DNA of 64,000 nucleotides from Numida meleagris (lineage: Eukaryota > Chordata > Aves > Galliformes > Numididae), in contig NC_034414.1 in the NCBI RefSeq assembly GCF_002078875.1, forward strand, positions 19,679,375 to 19,743,374, in the 5' to 3' direction. The translations under genes were made by a program, and so were the position numbers. Every line of letters begins with the position of its first letter. Position 1 is the first letter of the stretch. A model generated the notes under the pieces. It ran no database searches. It was not told the DNA's origin and saw only the letters and a program-made list of their open reading frames with translations. This document shows positions 25,878 through 37,800 of this stretch, piece after piece.

Positions 25878-28800
25878 CTAGGATTTAACAGATGTAGCAT
25901 TAGGAATATATCACACATCAATCACATCCTAAAATAAAAAAAATAAAAATCAAACATGTTCTGTTATGTGAGAATGTCATGGTTTTATGATTTTCAGTTA
26001 TTGGTACTCCACATCATAACATCATGTAGTGAATGTACCTGGTTCTCAGAAGAGAAGGACTACTACATTCCCCACAGCACTTTGCTCCTCTGTTACCATT
26101 TTCCAGCCGGAGGGAAAAGATAAAAACTTGCAGATCACGAGACCTCGTCCCTTTTTCCGCCGTCTCTCGTCTCGGCAGCACCTCGCTTTCCAGCCGTCTT
26201 ATCGTCGGTAGTAGAGTAAGGCCTACCTTGATTTTGGGACATTCTCTCTCTCTGTATTGGATTTATCAGCTTAAATTGTAATTATATGGTATTATAGTGT
26301 GTTGTGTTGCATTCCGATATCTTATTTAGTAAATTTGTTTCTCCTCAGATTGTTGCCGCTGTTCTTTGTTCTCAGGGCCATCTCCTAACCCTTTTTTTCC
26401 TTTTCCCTTTTCCCTGGGTGTGGGCCCGTGGGTCCCCCATCCCCTTTGTCACGGAACTGGGCCAAACACCCGGTAAACGTTGACATTTATGGTGGAGAAT
26501 GCGGGCAAAATTGAGGCAAAATTAAGGGCAAAATTCTGCTTTTTTAGCTTTTAGAACGAAGCTAAGACTGCTTTTTAGCTCTCAGAATGAATCTTTCTCT
26601 GCTCTCAGAAAGCTTCGTTATCATAACTGCAGGTGCTGTAACTGCAAACGTGACCTTGAAAAGTCCAGGCGGACTGCCAATACTCTGGGATATTTTGTAA
26701 ACTTTTTGTACACTTTTTGTAAACTTTTTTTTCAGCTGCTGCTAGCCTGTCTTTGTAAAGAAAAAAAAAAAAAAAAAAAGATGTTGATTTCCCTTTTAAA
26801 ACTGCCCCTTAAGGCAGTGCATTCCATCATTATTTCTTTTTTAATGCTCAGAACGTACTGGGCCTTTATTAAGCTCGCCACACTGCTCTATGGAGCTTTT
26901 TGTATATGTAAGCAATTGAAAACATTGATTGAAATGCCTTGGTATCTGTATACATTGTATACAATGTGGCATACAGCTCCAGAGGAAGCTGCTAATATTA
27001 CAGAACTTGTGATTTTAAAACCATCTCCCAGTCTCTCCTTTGAATCATTGATGCATTTTTTGAATGCTCATTTGGTCATGTTGCTAATCTCCTTGAATGC
27101 ATTACTCATCATTCTAGTCATTTCACTCAGTATCTTTATTTTGAGGAAGCCTTCTCTAAAGCCAGAGGATACTGAGTGGCAGGGAGTGTAGAGAAACTTG
27201 GGAGAGACCTTAGAGAGATGGGCATCTCCAGTGTCATGGAACTTTACTCCTGAACACCTGGAAGATCCTGAGAGCCTAAGCAAATATTTGAGACAGGGAT
27301 GTGACTGCTCTGGCGAATCTGAGGAGGCACAAATCATCTGGGGCCTAGCTCACCCTTATCAGGCCTTATTCAATACTATCCCAGAGAGGGAGAGGCAGTT
27401 TGAAAATAAAATACAGAGTCTCCAAACCAAAATACAGGGTCTCCAAGCTGAAATACAGGGTCTCCAAACCAAAATAGATTGTTTCCAAGCTGAGAGAGAG
27501 AGTTTCCAAAAGGAAAGGGAGAGTTTTCAAAGTGAAAGGGAGAGTTTCCATCAGAAAGTACTGAATGAGCGAGAGAGTCTCCAAGCCGACATGCAGAGTT
27601 TCGAGGAGCGGGTCCGAGCTGAAAGTGGGAATCTCCTAACCAGAGAAAGGAATCTCCGAATCTGCCAAGAGTGTCTCCAAGCTGAGAAAGAAATTCTCCA
27701 AGCTAAAAAGGAAGATCTCCGAGCTGAAAGAAATAATCTCAGATCTCAGGAAAACATCTTCCAATCGGAACGGTACACAATCCAAAATGAGCGGCACACT
27801 CTGCAATCCAAGCTCGACTGTCTCCAATCTGAGCGGGACACTCTGCAATCCGAGCGAGACACCTTCCAAAATGAGCACAACACTCTACAATCCAAGCTTA
27901 ACAGTCTCCAAACAGAACGAGACAACCTTCAAACTCAGCAAGACTCTCTCCAATCCAAACTACACAGTCTTCAATCCAAACGAGATGCTCTCCAATCCAA
28001 CTTTCACGCTGTAACAGAAAAGTTGGTCCAAGCCGAGCTTGAGAGACAGAGCATGGAAAACAACCAGCCTGATCAACCACAGGAGGCACCACAACTGATT
28101 TCAGTTGCCCCTGTAAGAGGACGGAAGGTGAAACGAATGTCGCTTCCTCCGGAACAGGAGACAGCAAAGTGAGAAGGTCCAGGGGAGCCACCCCGAAGTC
28201 CAGGGGAAGGGCCCTCAACAAGATCCCGGTCACCAACGCCCACCAGGGCAACAACAACTGAAAGAGACGCTGAAACCCTTACTACTCGTCCTCTGAAAAT
28301 GACTGAACTTTGAGTCTTGAGAAAAGACTTTACACGGCACCCCAGGAGAACGCATTGTCACCTGGCTACTTCGAGGCTGGGACAATGGGGCCAACAGTGC
28401 ACTGCTAGACAGTACAGAAGCCCGCCAGCTGGGAAGTATTGCCAGAGACTCAGCGATTGACAGAGATATCAGTAGATGCCAGGATGAGTCCTTCACCCTT
28501 TGGAAGCGGATGCTATTAGCCATGAAGGAAAAATACCCCTTCAAAAACGATCTGATGCCTGAGGCAAAGAAATGGACTACTATGGAAAAAGGCATCCATT
28601 ATTTGAGAGAACGCGCTGTGGTGGAAATGTTGCATGACCCTGTGTTCATTCCTGATGATCCAAACCAGAAGCATGATCCTGAGAGAATCAGGTGTACACC
28701 AGACATGTGGCGTACATTCACAAGAACTGCACCAGAAAAGTACGCCGGTACATTAGCAGCCATGTATGGCAGAGGGGAAAGAAGACCCCCTATGGGTGAA

Positions 28801-31800
28801 CTGATTTCCAGGCTCCATGACTTTGAGATACATTTAACCCCTCTGCAAGTTTATGCTTCNNNNNNNNNNNNNNNNNNNNNNNNNNNNNNNNNNNNNNNNN
28901 NNNNNNNNNNNNNNNNNNNNNNNNNNNNNNNNNNNNNNNNNNNNNNNNNNNNNNNNNNNNNNNNNNNNNNNNTTGTGGCGTTTCCTACGTGACCATGGAG
29001 AAGACATGAAGAAGTGGCACAAAAAACCCACTCCTGCACTACAAGCACGGGCAACAGAACTGCTAGCCAAATCAATCACCAAGGCGAAATCCTCCGCTCC
29101 TGTTGCTGTGGGACATGGTAAAAGCCATAAGGGCCCTGATCAGAAGAACAAGGGAGGTAACAAGTAGAGGGGCCCTGCCCCCAGCTGGAGGGGAAAGAGA
29201 TAATAGAGTGTATTGGACTGTGTGGATTCGATGGCCTGGCACATCAGAACCACAGCAATATGAGGCACTGGTGGACCCTGGTGCACAGTGCACTCTAATG
29301 CCCTCGAGTCACCAAGGGACAGACTCAGTTTACATTTCTGGGGTGACTGGGGGTTCCCAAGAGTTGACTGTGTTGGAGGCTGAAATAAGCCTCACTGGTA
29401 AAGACTGGCAAAAACATCCTATTGTAACTGGTCCAGGGGCTCCGAGTATACTCGGCATTGATTACCTCAGGAGGGGACATTTCAAGGATCCCAAAGGGTA
29501 TCGATGGGCCTTTGGAATAGCTGCTGTAGACACAGACAATGTTAAGCAGCTGTCTGTTTTGCCTGGCCTGTCAGAAGATCGCTCTGTGGTGGGGTTGCTA
29601 CAAGTAAAAGAACAACAGGTACCGATTGCCACAAAAACGGTGTGCAGATGGCAGTACCGCACCAACAGGGATTCCTTGCTCCCCATTCATAAGTTGATTC
29701 GTCAACTAGAGAGCCAGGGAGTGATCAGCAAAACTCACTCACCTTTTAACAGCCCCATATGGCCAGTGCGTAAAGCCAGTGGAGAATGGAGGCTGATGGT
29801 AGACTACCGTGGCCTGAATGAAGTCACACTCCCACTGAGTGCTGCTGTGCCAGACATGCTAGAACTCCAGTATGAACTGGAGTCCAAAGCAGCCAAGTGG
29901 TACGCCACCACTGACATTGCTAATGCCTTCTTTTCCATTCCGTTGGCCACAGAATGCAGACCACAGCCTGCTTTCACCTGGAGGGGAGTTCAGTACACCT
30001 GGAACCGTTTGCCCCAGGGGTGGAAACACAGCCCAACTATTTGCCATGGGCTGATCCAAACTGCACTGGAACAGGGCGGTGCTTCTGAGCACCTACAGTA
30101 CACTGATGACATTGTTGTGTGGGGTGATACAGCAAAGGAAGTTTTCGAGAAAGGAAAGCAAATAATCCAGATCCTCCTGCGAGCTGGTTTCGCTATTAAG
30201 CGAAGCAAAGTGAAAGGGCCTGCACAGGAGATTCAGTTCCTAGGTATTAAGTGGCAAGATGGACATCGCCACATCCCAACGGGTGTGGTCGACAAAATCA
30301 CTGCCATGTCTCTGCCCACTAATAAGAAAGAGACGCAATCTTTTCTGGGCGTAGTGGGCTTTTGGAGAATGCACGTTCCAAACTATAGCCTCATTGTGAG
30401 CCCCCTTTATTAGGTGATGCGGAAGAAGAATCACTTTATGTGGGGTCCTGAGCAGCAGCAGGCTTTTGAGCAGATTAAACAGGAGACAGCCCGTGCCGTG
30501 GCCCTGGGGCCAGTACGGACAGGACAGGATGTTAAGAACATCCTCTACACTGCTGCTGGAGAGAAAGGTCCCACTTGGAGTTTGTGGCAAAGAGCCTCAG
30601 GAGAGACCCGAGGTTGACCCCTGGGATTCTGGAGTCGAGCCTACAAGGGGTCTGAGGAGCGCTACACTCCAGCTGAAAAGGAGATCTTAGCTGCATATGA
30701 GGGGGTTCGAGCTGCTTCCAAAGTAATCGGAACTGAGACGCAGCTCCTCCTAGCACCTCGACTGCCAGTGCTCAACTGGATGTTTAAGGGAAAGGTTCCG
30801 TCCACCCATCATGCTACTGATGCCACTTGGAGTAAGTGGGTTGCGTTGATTACGCAACGAGCTCGGATGGGGAACCTCAATCGTCCAGGAATCTTAGAGG
30901 TGATCATGGACTGGCCTGAAGGTAAAAAGTTTGGAACATCACCAGCAGAGGAGGTATCACGTGCCAAAGAGGCCCCACCATACAGTGAATTACCAGAAAA
31001 TGAAAAGAAATATGCCCTGTTCACAGATGGATCATGTCGTATTGTAGGGAAGCATCACAGATGGAAATCCGCGGTGTGGAGCCCTACACGACAGGTTGCA
31101 GAGGCCACGGAAGGAAAAGGGGAATCAAGCCAATTTGCAGAGGTAAAGACTGTCCAGCTGGCCCTTGATGTTGCTGAACGGGAGAGGTGGCCAGTGCTTT
31201 GTCTCTACACTGACTCATGGATGGTGGCAAATGCCTTATGGGGGTTGTTACAGCAGTGGGAACAAAATAACTGGCAATGAAGGGGTAAACCTATTTGGGC
31301 TGCTGAACTGTGGAAAGACATTGCTGCCTGAATTAAGAATATGGTTGTAAAGGTGCATCATGTAGATGCTCATGTGCCCAAGAGTCTGGCTACTGAAGAA
31401 CAACAAAATAACCATCAGGTAGATCGAGCCTCCAAAATTAAGGTGGCTCAAATGGACTTGGACTGGCAACACAAGAGTGAGTTATTTCTAGCTCGCTGGG
31501 ACCATGAGACCTCGGGCCATCAAGGAAGAGATGCAACATACAAGTGGGCTAGAGACCGAGGGGTGGACTTAACTATGGACGCTATTGCACAGGTTATTCA
31601 TGACTGTGAAACACGCGCCACAATTAAACAAGGAAAGAGGATGAAACCTCTTTGGGGGGAAGGGCGATGGTAAAAGTATAAATAAGGGGAGGCGTGGCAG
31701 GTTGATTATATCACCTTGCCACGAAGCCGCGATGGTAAGTGTTACGTGCTCACCATGGTAGAGGCAACCACTGGGTGGCTCAAAACATACGCAGTACCCC

Positions 31801-34800
31801 ATGCTACCGCCCGAAACACCATATTAGGCCTCGAGAAACAAGTCCTTCAGCAACATGGCACTCCAGAAAGAATTGAGTCAGATAATGGGACTCATTTCAA
31901 AAATTCTCTTGTAACTACTTGGGCCAAAGATCATGGCATTGAGTGGATTTATCATATTCCCTATAATGCACCAGCTTCTGGTAAAATTGAACGATACAAT
32001 GGATTGTTAAAAACCATGTTGAAAGCAATGGGCGGTGGAACATTTAAGCATTGGGAGAAGCATTTGGCAGAAGCCACCTGGTTGGTCAATACTCGAGGAT
32101 CAATCAATCGTGATGGTCCTGCTCAATCCAGCTCTCTACATAATGTAGAGGGAGATAAGGTCCCTGTAGTACATGTAAAGAGCATGTTGGGAAAAGCGGG
32201 TTGGGTCTTTCCAGCTTCTGGAAAGGGCAAACCTCTCCGTGGCACTGTTTTTGCCCAGGGACCTAGGTCCACTTGGTGGGTGATGCAGAAGAATGGGGAC
32301 GTTCAGTGTGTACCACAAGGGAATTTGATGCTGGGGGAGTGCAGTCAGTAAGTCTATGTATATATAGGTATACATTTCTGTGTAATGCATGTTAATTATT
32401 GTTTGTTTGCATATGTATATTGACATGATGTAGTGATATGGAATAAGGGGTGGAATGTCATGGTTTTATGATTTTCGGTTATTGGTACTCCACATCACAA
32501 CATCATGGTTCTCAGAAGAGAAGGACTACTACATTCTCCACAGCACCTTGCTCCTCTGTTACCATTTTCCAGCCGGAGGGAAAAGATAAAAGCTCGCAGT
32601 ATAAAAACTTGCAGATCACGAGACCTCGTTCCTTTTTCCGCCGTCTCTCATCTTGGCAGCACCTCGCTCTCCAGCCGTCTTATCATCGGTAGTAGAGTAA
32701 GGCCTACCTTGATTTTGGGACATTCTCTCTCTCTGTATTGGATTTATCAGCTTAAATTGTAATTATATTGTATTATAGTGTGTTGTTTTGCATTCCGATA
32801 TCTTATTTAGTAAATTAGTTTGTTTCTCCTCAGATTGTTGCCGCTGTTCTTTGCTCTCAGGGCCATCTCCTAACCCTTTTTTTCCTTTTCCCATTTCCCA
32901 GGGTGTGGGCCCGTGGGTCCCCCGTCCCCTTCGTCACGGAACTGGGCAAATGCCCATAAACCGTTGACACGTAAGTTCATCAAGTCCATCATTCAGAGTT
33001 TTTTTTAGACTTGAGAAGGACTTGTGAAAAGCACTGTATCAACATGCAATGTTTTAAAATTAGAATACCTCCAAATGAAAAACTCCACCAATCACTGAAG
33101 ATTTGGGTTGGTAGATGCGACAGTAGGAACAGACAGTCATGCAAAGCATCTGCAGCTCATGCTTCTGACAGAAGGCTTACCTTTTCAGGACACCCAAAGG
33201 CACTGTAAAAGCATGGTACTGGGGCAGTAGGACAGTCATTATCGTAATGGTTAGGCATCTAAAACAAATCAGATTTGAAATGAATTTTCCCCATCAAGAG
33301 TATTCTTTTTATAACATCCTAAAATAGGGCTGGTTGGACTTTAATGATATGTACCTGAAGTAAAATCAGTTTATTCTTGTATCATTTATTCGAGAAATAT
33401 GAACGCTTCGAACAAGAATGTTTAGCTAATGATAAAAATTCAGCATCCTCCTTACTTGTAAATACTAAGGCAGTGAAGTAGTAAAGTACATTATACATCA
33501 GAAAGCATTCAAGTTTCTCTCTCAAATGTAAGCCTTTTGTTTCTAGCCTATACTCAAGCTAGATCACAGCCCACTTCTTTGCCTCCTAAAGCACTATTTA
33601 CATGTACTTAAAAATAGCTGCCTCACTCTTTGTTATTGTCTGCTCAAGAAGTCCACATCACTTTTTCTTATGGTCCATGTTTTACAGACCAACTACCTCA
33701 TTGCTCCAAACTCTCCCTGTCCATCCTCACCCCAGAAGCTGGACAGCTTCGGCTGAGGCCTTGCCAGCCCTAACCAGAACTAAGGATAATTTTGGGCTTC
33801 TCAGGCAAAGGACTTGCTTATAAACTCAGTATAGGTCACCCATTAGTTCTAAATCAGTACCCGTTTTTGCATTCTCTGTTATATAGTTTTGCAGTTCACT
33901 AATCTGAAGTCACGTTTGCCTTTAAGCAGTGTTTAAATCAGTATTACACCTGCAGCAGATGCAGCTTTTTCAGAGAGACGGGGAGAGATTTATTAGCCAG
34001 TAGACAAACCATTTATTCAGATTTAATTTGATTATGACAATTACAAAAGCTGTTCTGTAAAGAAATGTCTGCAGCACAGGTATCTTAAGGACAAACATAG
34101 CTGTATTTACTTTTATATGTTTATTTGCTTACATTCTGCAGAGAACATCTGCATTTCCTTCAAGTAACAGTATCCTTGTGGAGTAAGCTCATCATCCTTA
34201 AGAGGCCTGTTTCATTAAGAGTGTGTGAAACCCGTCGATCACATAACCCTGCTGGCACAGGCTGCCCAAGCACTTGACCTAGTGGTTGACAGCTCTGCCC
34301 ATGGCAGAGTGCTGGAACTAGATTATCTTTGAGATCCCTTGCAATCCAAGCCATTCTATGATTAAAGCAGCATTTTAAGTACAAAACATCAGGCCCAGAT
34401 TAAGCACAGAAAAAAAAAAAGTAGTCTCTTACCTGCTGCCTGATGAGCATCGTGTTGCAATATTCACAGAATACATTGGCAAGTGGGCAGGTTTGGTCAT
34501 GAAGCTGTTAAAAAACAGCAGGAAAGGGAGGAAAACAAATTAATAACATTACGCAATTTAGAAGAACGCTAATCACTTCCGATGAGACATTTTAAAGCTG
34601 AATGCAACTGCGAAACAAAATTAAAAAAGTAGAGCTAGCAGAAGAGTTTGGAAGTGATCCCATTCTCGTGTGTTAGCAGGTATCCCCAGAAGATGCACTT
34701 CCTGATCCTTTCTGCCAGGCATACAAACTCTAAGTGTGACATGCTGGTTTGTACGTTACTTTGCCAGCAGACACTGCCCCTCTGTGATGAGAAGGCCAAA

Positions 34801-37800
34801 AAGCAATGGTTGTTAGACACATCTTCTCATGCTGCAGTGTTCCCAGATAAATACCCTGGAGTTTGGAGCTTCTCATCTGTGCAGTTCAAAGAGCTCTTCT
34901 AGACCAAAGACTTTTCTTTCTGCAACACCTGATGTCACATGTATGAGCAAACCCATATGAATGGAGGCTGAAAGATTCCTGCTAAAGTACCTCTTTATCT
35001 TCATAAGCCATAGATGTGGCACAGTTTGGACAACAGACTTGACGCCGCGGACACTCCTGTGTCATGTGCTCTTTGAGGTGGTTCTTCTGAAAGGCTCCTT
35101 GGCACTGTGGACATTCCACAGCAGTGAAATCACAGTGCAACTGGTGCTCCTGAACAAGGACAAACGAGAGATTTGATACTGAAAACAAGTACTAACTTAC
35201 CACCTGCTTTTCAGATAAGGCACAGCACAAGAGGAACAAACAGCAACCTTTTCTACTTTCCTTCCAAGAAAACCCTTACATACACTTACGCTAACTTCAC
35301 TAATGGCACGTCAGCGTTCTGTTACTGAGATCAGGACTTCATGTATTCAAAACTTTAAGAATGCTCACCACTAAAATCCAGCTTTTTTTCCTTAAAGCTT
35401 GGATGCTATTTTCTATAAACAATTATTTCAGCTAATATCTAGCTGCTTTGAGGGAAACATTACACTGACTTTAGGGAACTTGTATGAAGTACAGATGAAG
35501 CGAATCAAAAGATAAACAGGAATGATCCTAAGGAGCAAGCTGCATTAGTACAATTTCACGTACTCCATGTTTTTTATTTTTATTTATTTTTAGAGTCACC
35601 TAATTACAACTATATCCTCATCAGAACAAAACATAAAGCTATAGGCCTGAATGAATGGAATCACCACGAACAGGTATGACCCCTTATGTTAGTGGGACAT
35701 TTTCCTTGTCCGTAAAAACAAGGTCCCATATTTTCAGAACTAATTCTCACCTCTAAATGTCTCAGCTCCATCTTCATACAGCAGCCCTTGTTGGGACACT
35801 TAACCGTTAGCGAAAGGATTTCCCGTTTAGCGAAGTTGTCTGGAAAAAGTTGATTTTCCAGTAGAATTTCGTTGTCTACTGGACATTTGTGACCTGCATC
35901 TCTGCAATGCCAGAAAGAAAAGAAAAAGATTTTGAGTTTCCTTTGCCCTTAATTTAAAATATTTTTACACTAGCAAGACATTAGCAGCCAGGTAATAAGA
36001 AATGAAGAAAGTCCTTGAAAATAAAAGCGTTTGTGACAATTACCAGAAATTAGACAACGCAGGTTAGAAAAACTGACAGCATGCAAGTTCTATTTAAGGT
36101 AGTACTAGTGAGATTGCAGAACTGCTCTAACTCAGTAGCTTTTAGACCAAATGACATGATAGATACTTCGGAAATAAGCTTGTGGAAGATGCAGAGAACA
36201 CAGAAACTTACGGCCTTGTTTCTGTAAATACTTCACACAGCTGAAACATGAAAGATATTGCACATACTATTCTAAAACAGTCCTTTAAAGATTCTTAGGC
36301 ATTCCTTCTGTCTCTCTTTATGAGCATCCAAGGAGATCGTCGCTGAGACAGACAGAAAGCAATCTTTTCTGGATTAACTGAGCTCTACAGGAAGTTCTGT
36401 GAAATATTTCCCCCTTTTTTTTGTACACCCACTCAATAAGTTGGTCATCCTTCAATTTATGCATTTATACAGCAACACAGGTAAAGAACTCCAGACACTG
36501 AAGTAACTAACAACTATGGAAATGGTGCTGGATTTGGAATTGGGTATTGTACCTGAAGCCATCAGAACCAGACAGCACTAACTGGTGAAACTCTGGAGTC
36601 TGATGGTGGAGCACTGGCACACACAACTCGCATAAGGAAACTCACAGCCTGTTAACACTTCGCAAGGCTCTACTTGCATGGAGGGAACAGCATGGAACTG
36701 CATCTGGGGAGGTTCAGGTTGGGTACGAGCAAAAGGTTCTTCACCAGAGGGTGTTCAGGTACTGGAACGGGCTCCCCAGGGCTGTGGTCACAGTCCCAAG
36801 CTGCCACAGTTCAAGGAGCACGTGGGCAATGATGTAGGGTTTGAATTTTGTGTGGTCCTGTGCAGAGCCAGGAGTTGGCCTCAATGATCCTTGTGGGTTC
36901 CCTCCAGCTTGAGATACTGTACAATTCTATTTTTTCCTCAGTTGGAAATAGCAATAATATGGAAAAATACACAGGATGGAAAAGTGTGAGAGCGCACTTG
37001 TGGTGCAGAGATCAAAGGCCAGTTCATCATCACTGCTCAGAAGTGTGAGGGGGGTGTGGGGGAAGTAGAACCCAGCGTGCTGTGGAGGACAGGAGGGAAT
37101 TTGTGCTCTTTGCTGGAAAAGGAAATAATTGTTCAGCACTCCATCAGTAATGCTGCCAGAGGAAGTGGGGGTAACAATCGGAGTTTAGAAAATGACAGTG
37201 AACTTCCTTTCCTAGGTTGGGCTCACAAGAGTTAGCTCGCCACAGCTCGCCTGACAGTCATGTTCGTAAGCAAATGGAAAAAAAGAAGACACCTAGCGAG
37301 CCACTTCATTTCACAGCTCCCTGAGCAATGTGCTGATCTTTATCGCAGACCAGAAGCGTTCCCCCAGATCGCACACAATCTACAGGCAGCCACTTCTTGA
37401 CAGGTAAAACTTGGTCACAAATACCTCGCTTAATGCGGTGCAGTGGTAGTTTGGGAGGCCTGCTGGTAAGGCAGCAGCTTTACTTCCACACACGAAAGAC
37501 ATAAGAATATATTCCTTATACATAACAATTACCAGATGTCCAGTTTAAATAACAAGCAGTTTAAGAGTAAAGTAAGAATGAGCGGTGATTTTCTATGAAA
37601 AGTAAAGGCAGAAATACCTTTGTTTGAAGACATGTCTACTCCTTGCTTTTAACAACTAATCAGTTTAGCCCAGAAGCAAAACAGCCTGCATCTACTTTAA
37701 CTGGAGCCACAGGAGTTATCCAATGAGCTGCTAGCACCCAAAGCTGTCACTGCTGCTCCTTCTCAACCCGTAATTCGCTGGTCTGATGCAAAAGTTCTGA

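Larger units (their letters stand above)
25975..32969 (+). mobile_element. ERVL-like provirus (LTR - gag - pol - LTR, no env)
   Basis: Two LTRs (511 and 514 bp) in direct orientation begin TGTCA and end TGACA. A candidate primer-binding site follows the 5' LTR and a purine tract precedes the 3' LTR. Internally there is a hydrophobic leader frame, a coiled-coil frame, a capsid-type gag region with a 113-base N gap, and a pro-pol region with protease, RT, RNase H and integrase. Only about 100 bp separate the end of pol from the 3' LTR, so there is no env. That layout and the pol similarity fit the avian ERVL (class III-like) group. By eye the LTRs differ at about 20-25 positions plus three short indels, about 4-5%, so the insertion is not recent. 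Gag and pol are broken by frame changes and stop codons. Confidence 0.93.
25878..33180 (-). other. TRAF6 last intron, almost entirely provirus
   Basis: The host part of this intron is 97 bp on the exon-7 side (25878-25974) and 211 bp on the exon-6 side (32970-33180). The remaining 6995 bp are the ERVL-like provirus, antisense to TRAF6. The ancestral intron would have been only about 0.3 kb. Confidence 0.9.

Noticed and set aside
27366..28014. Leu/Glu/Ser/Thr-rich open frames in other frames of the coiled-coil region
   Set aside because: Shadows of the 21-bp repeat, whose period keeps all frames open.
32352..32455. Possible env gene between pol and 3' LTR
   Set aside because: Only about 100 bp are present, ending in the polypurine tract; there is no room for env.
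35131..35169. CACAGTG heptamer with a possible nonamer 23 bp away, like a recombination signal
   Set aside because: The nonamer match is poor and the site is inside a TRAF6 coding exon and its splice region; chance occurrence.
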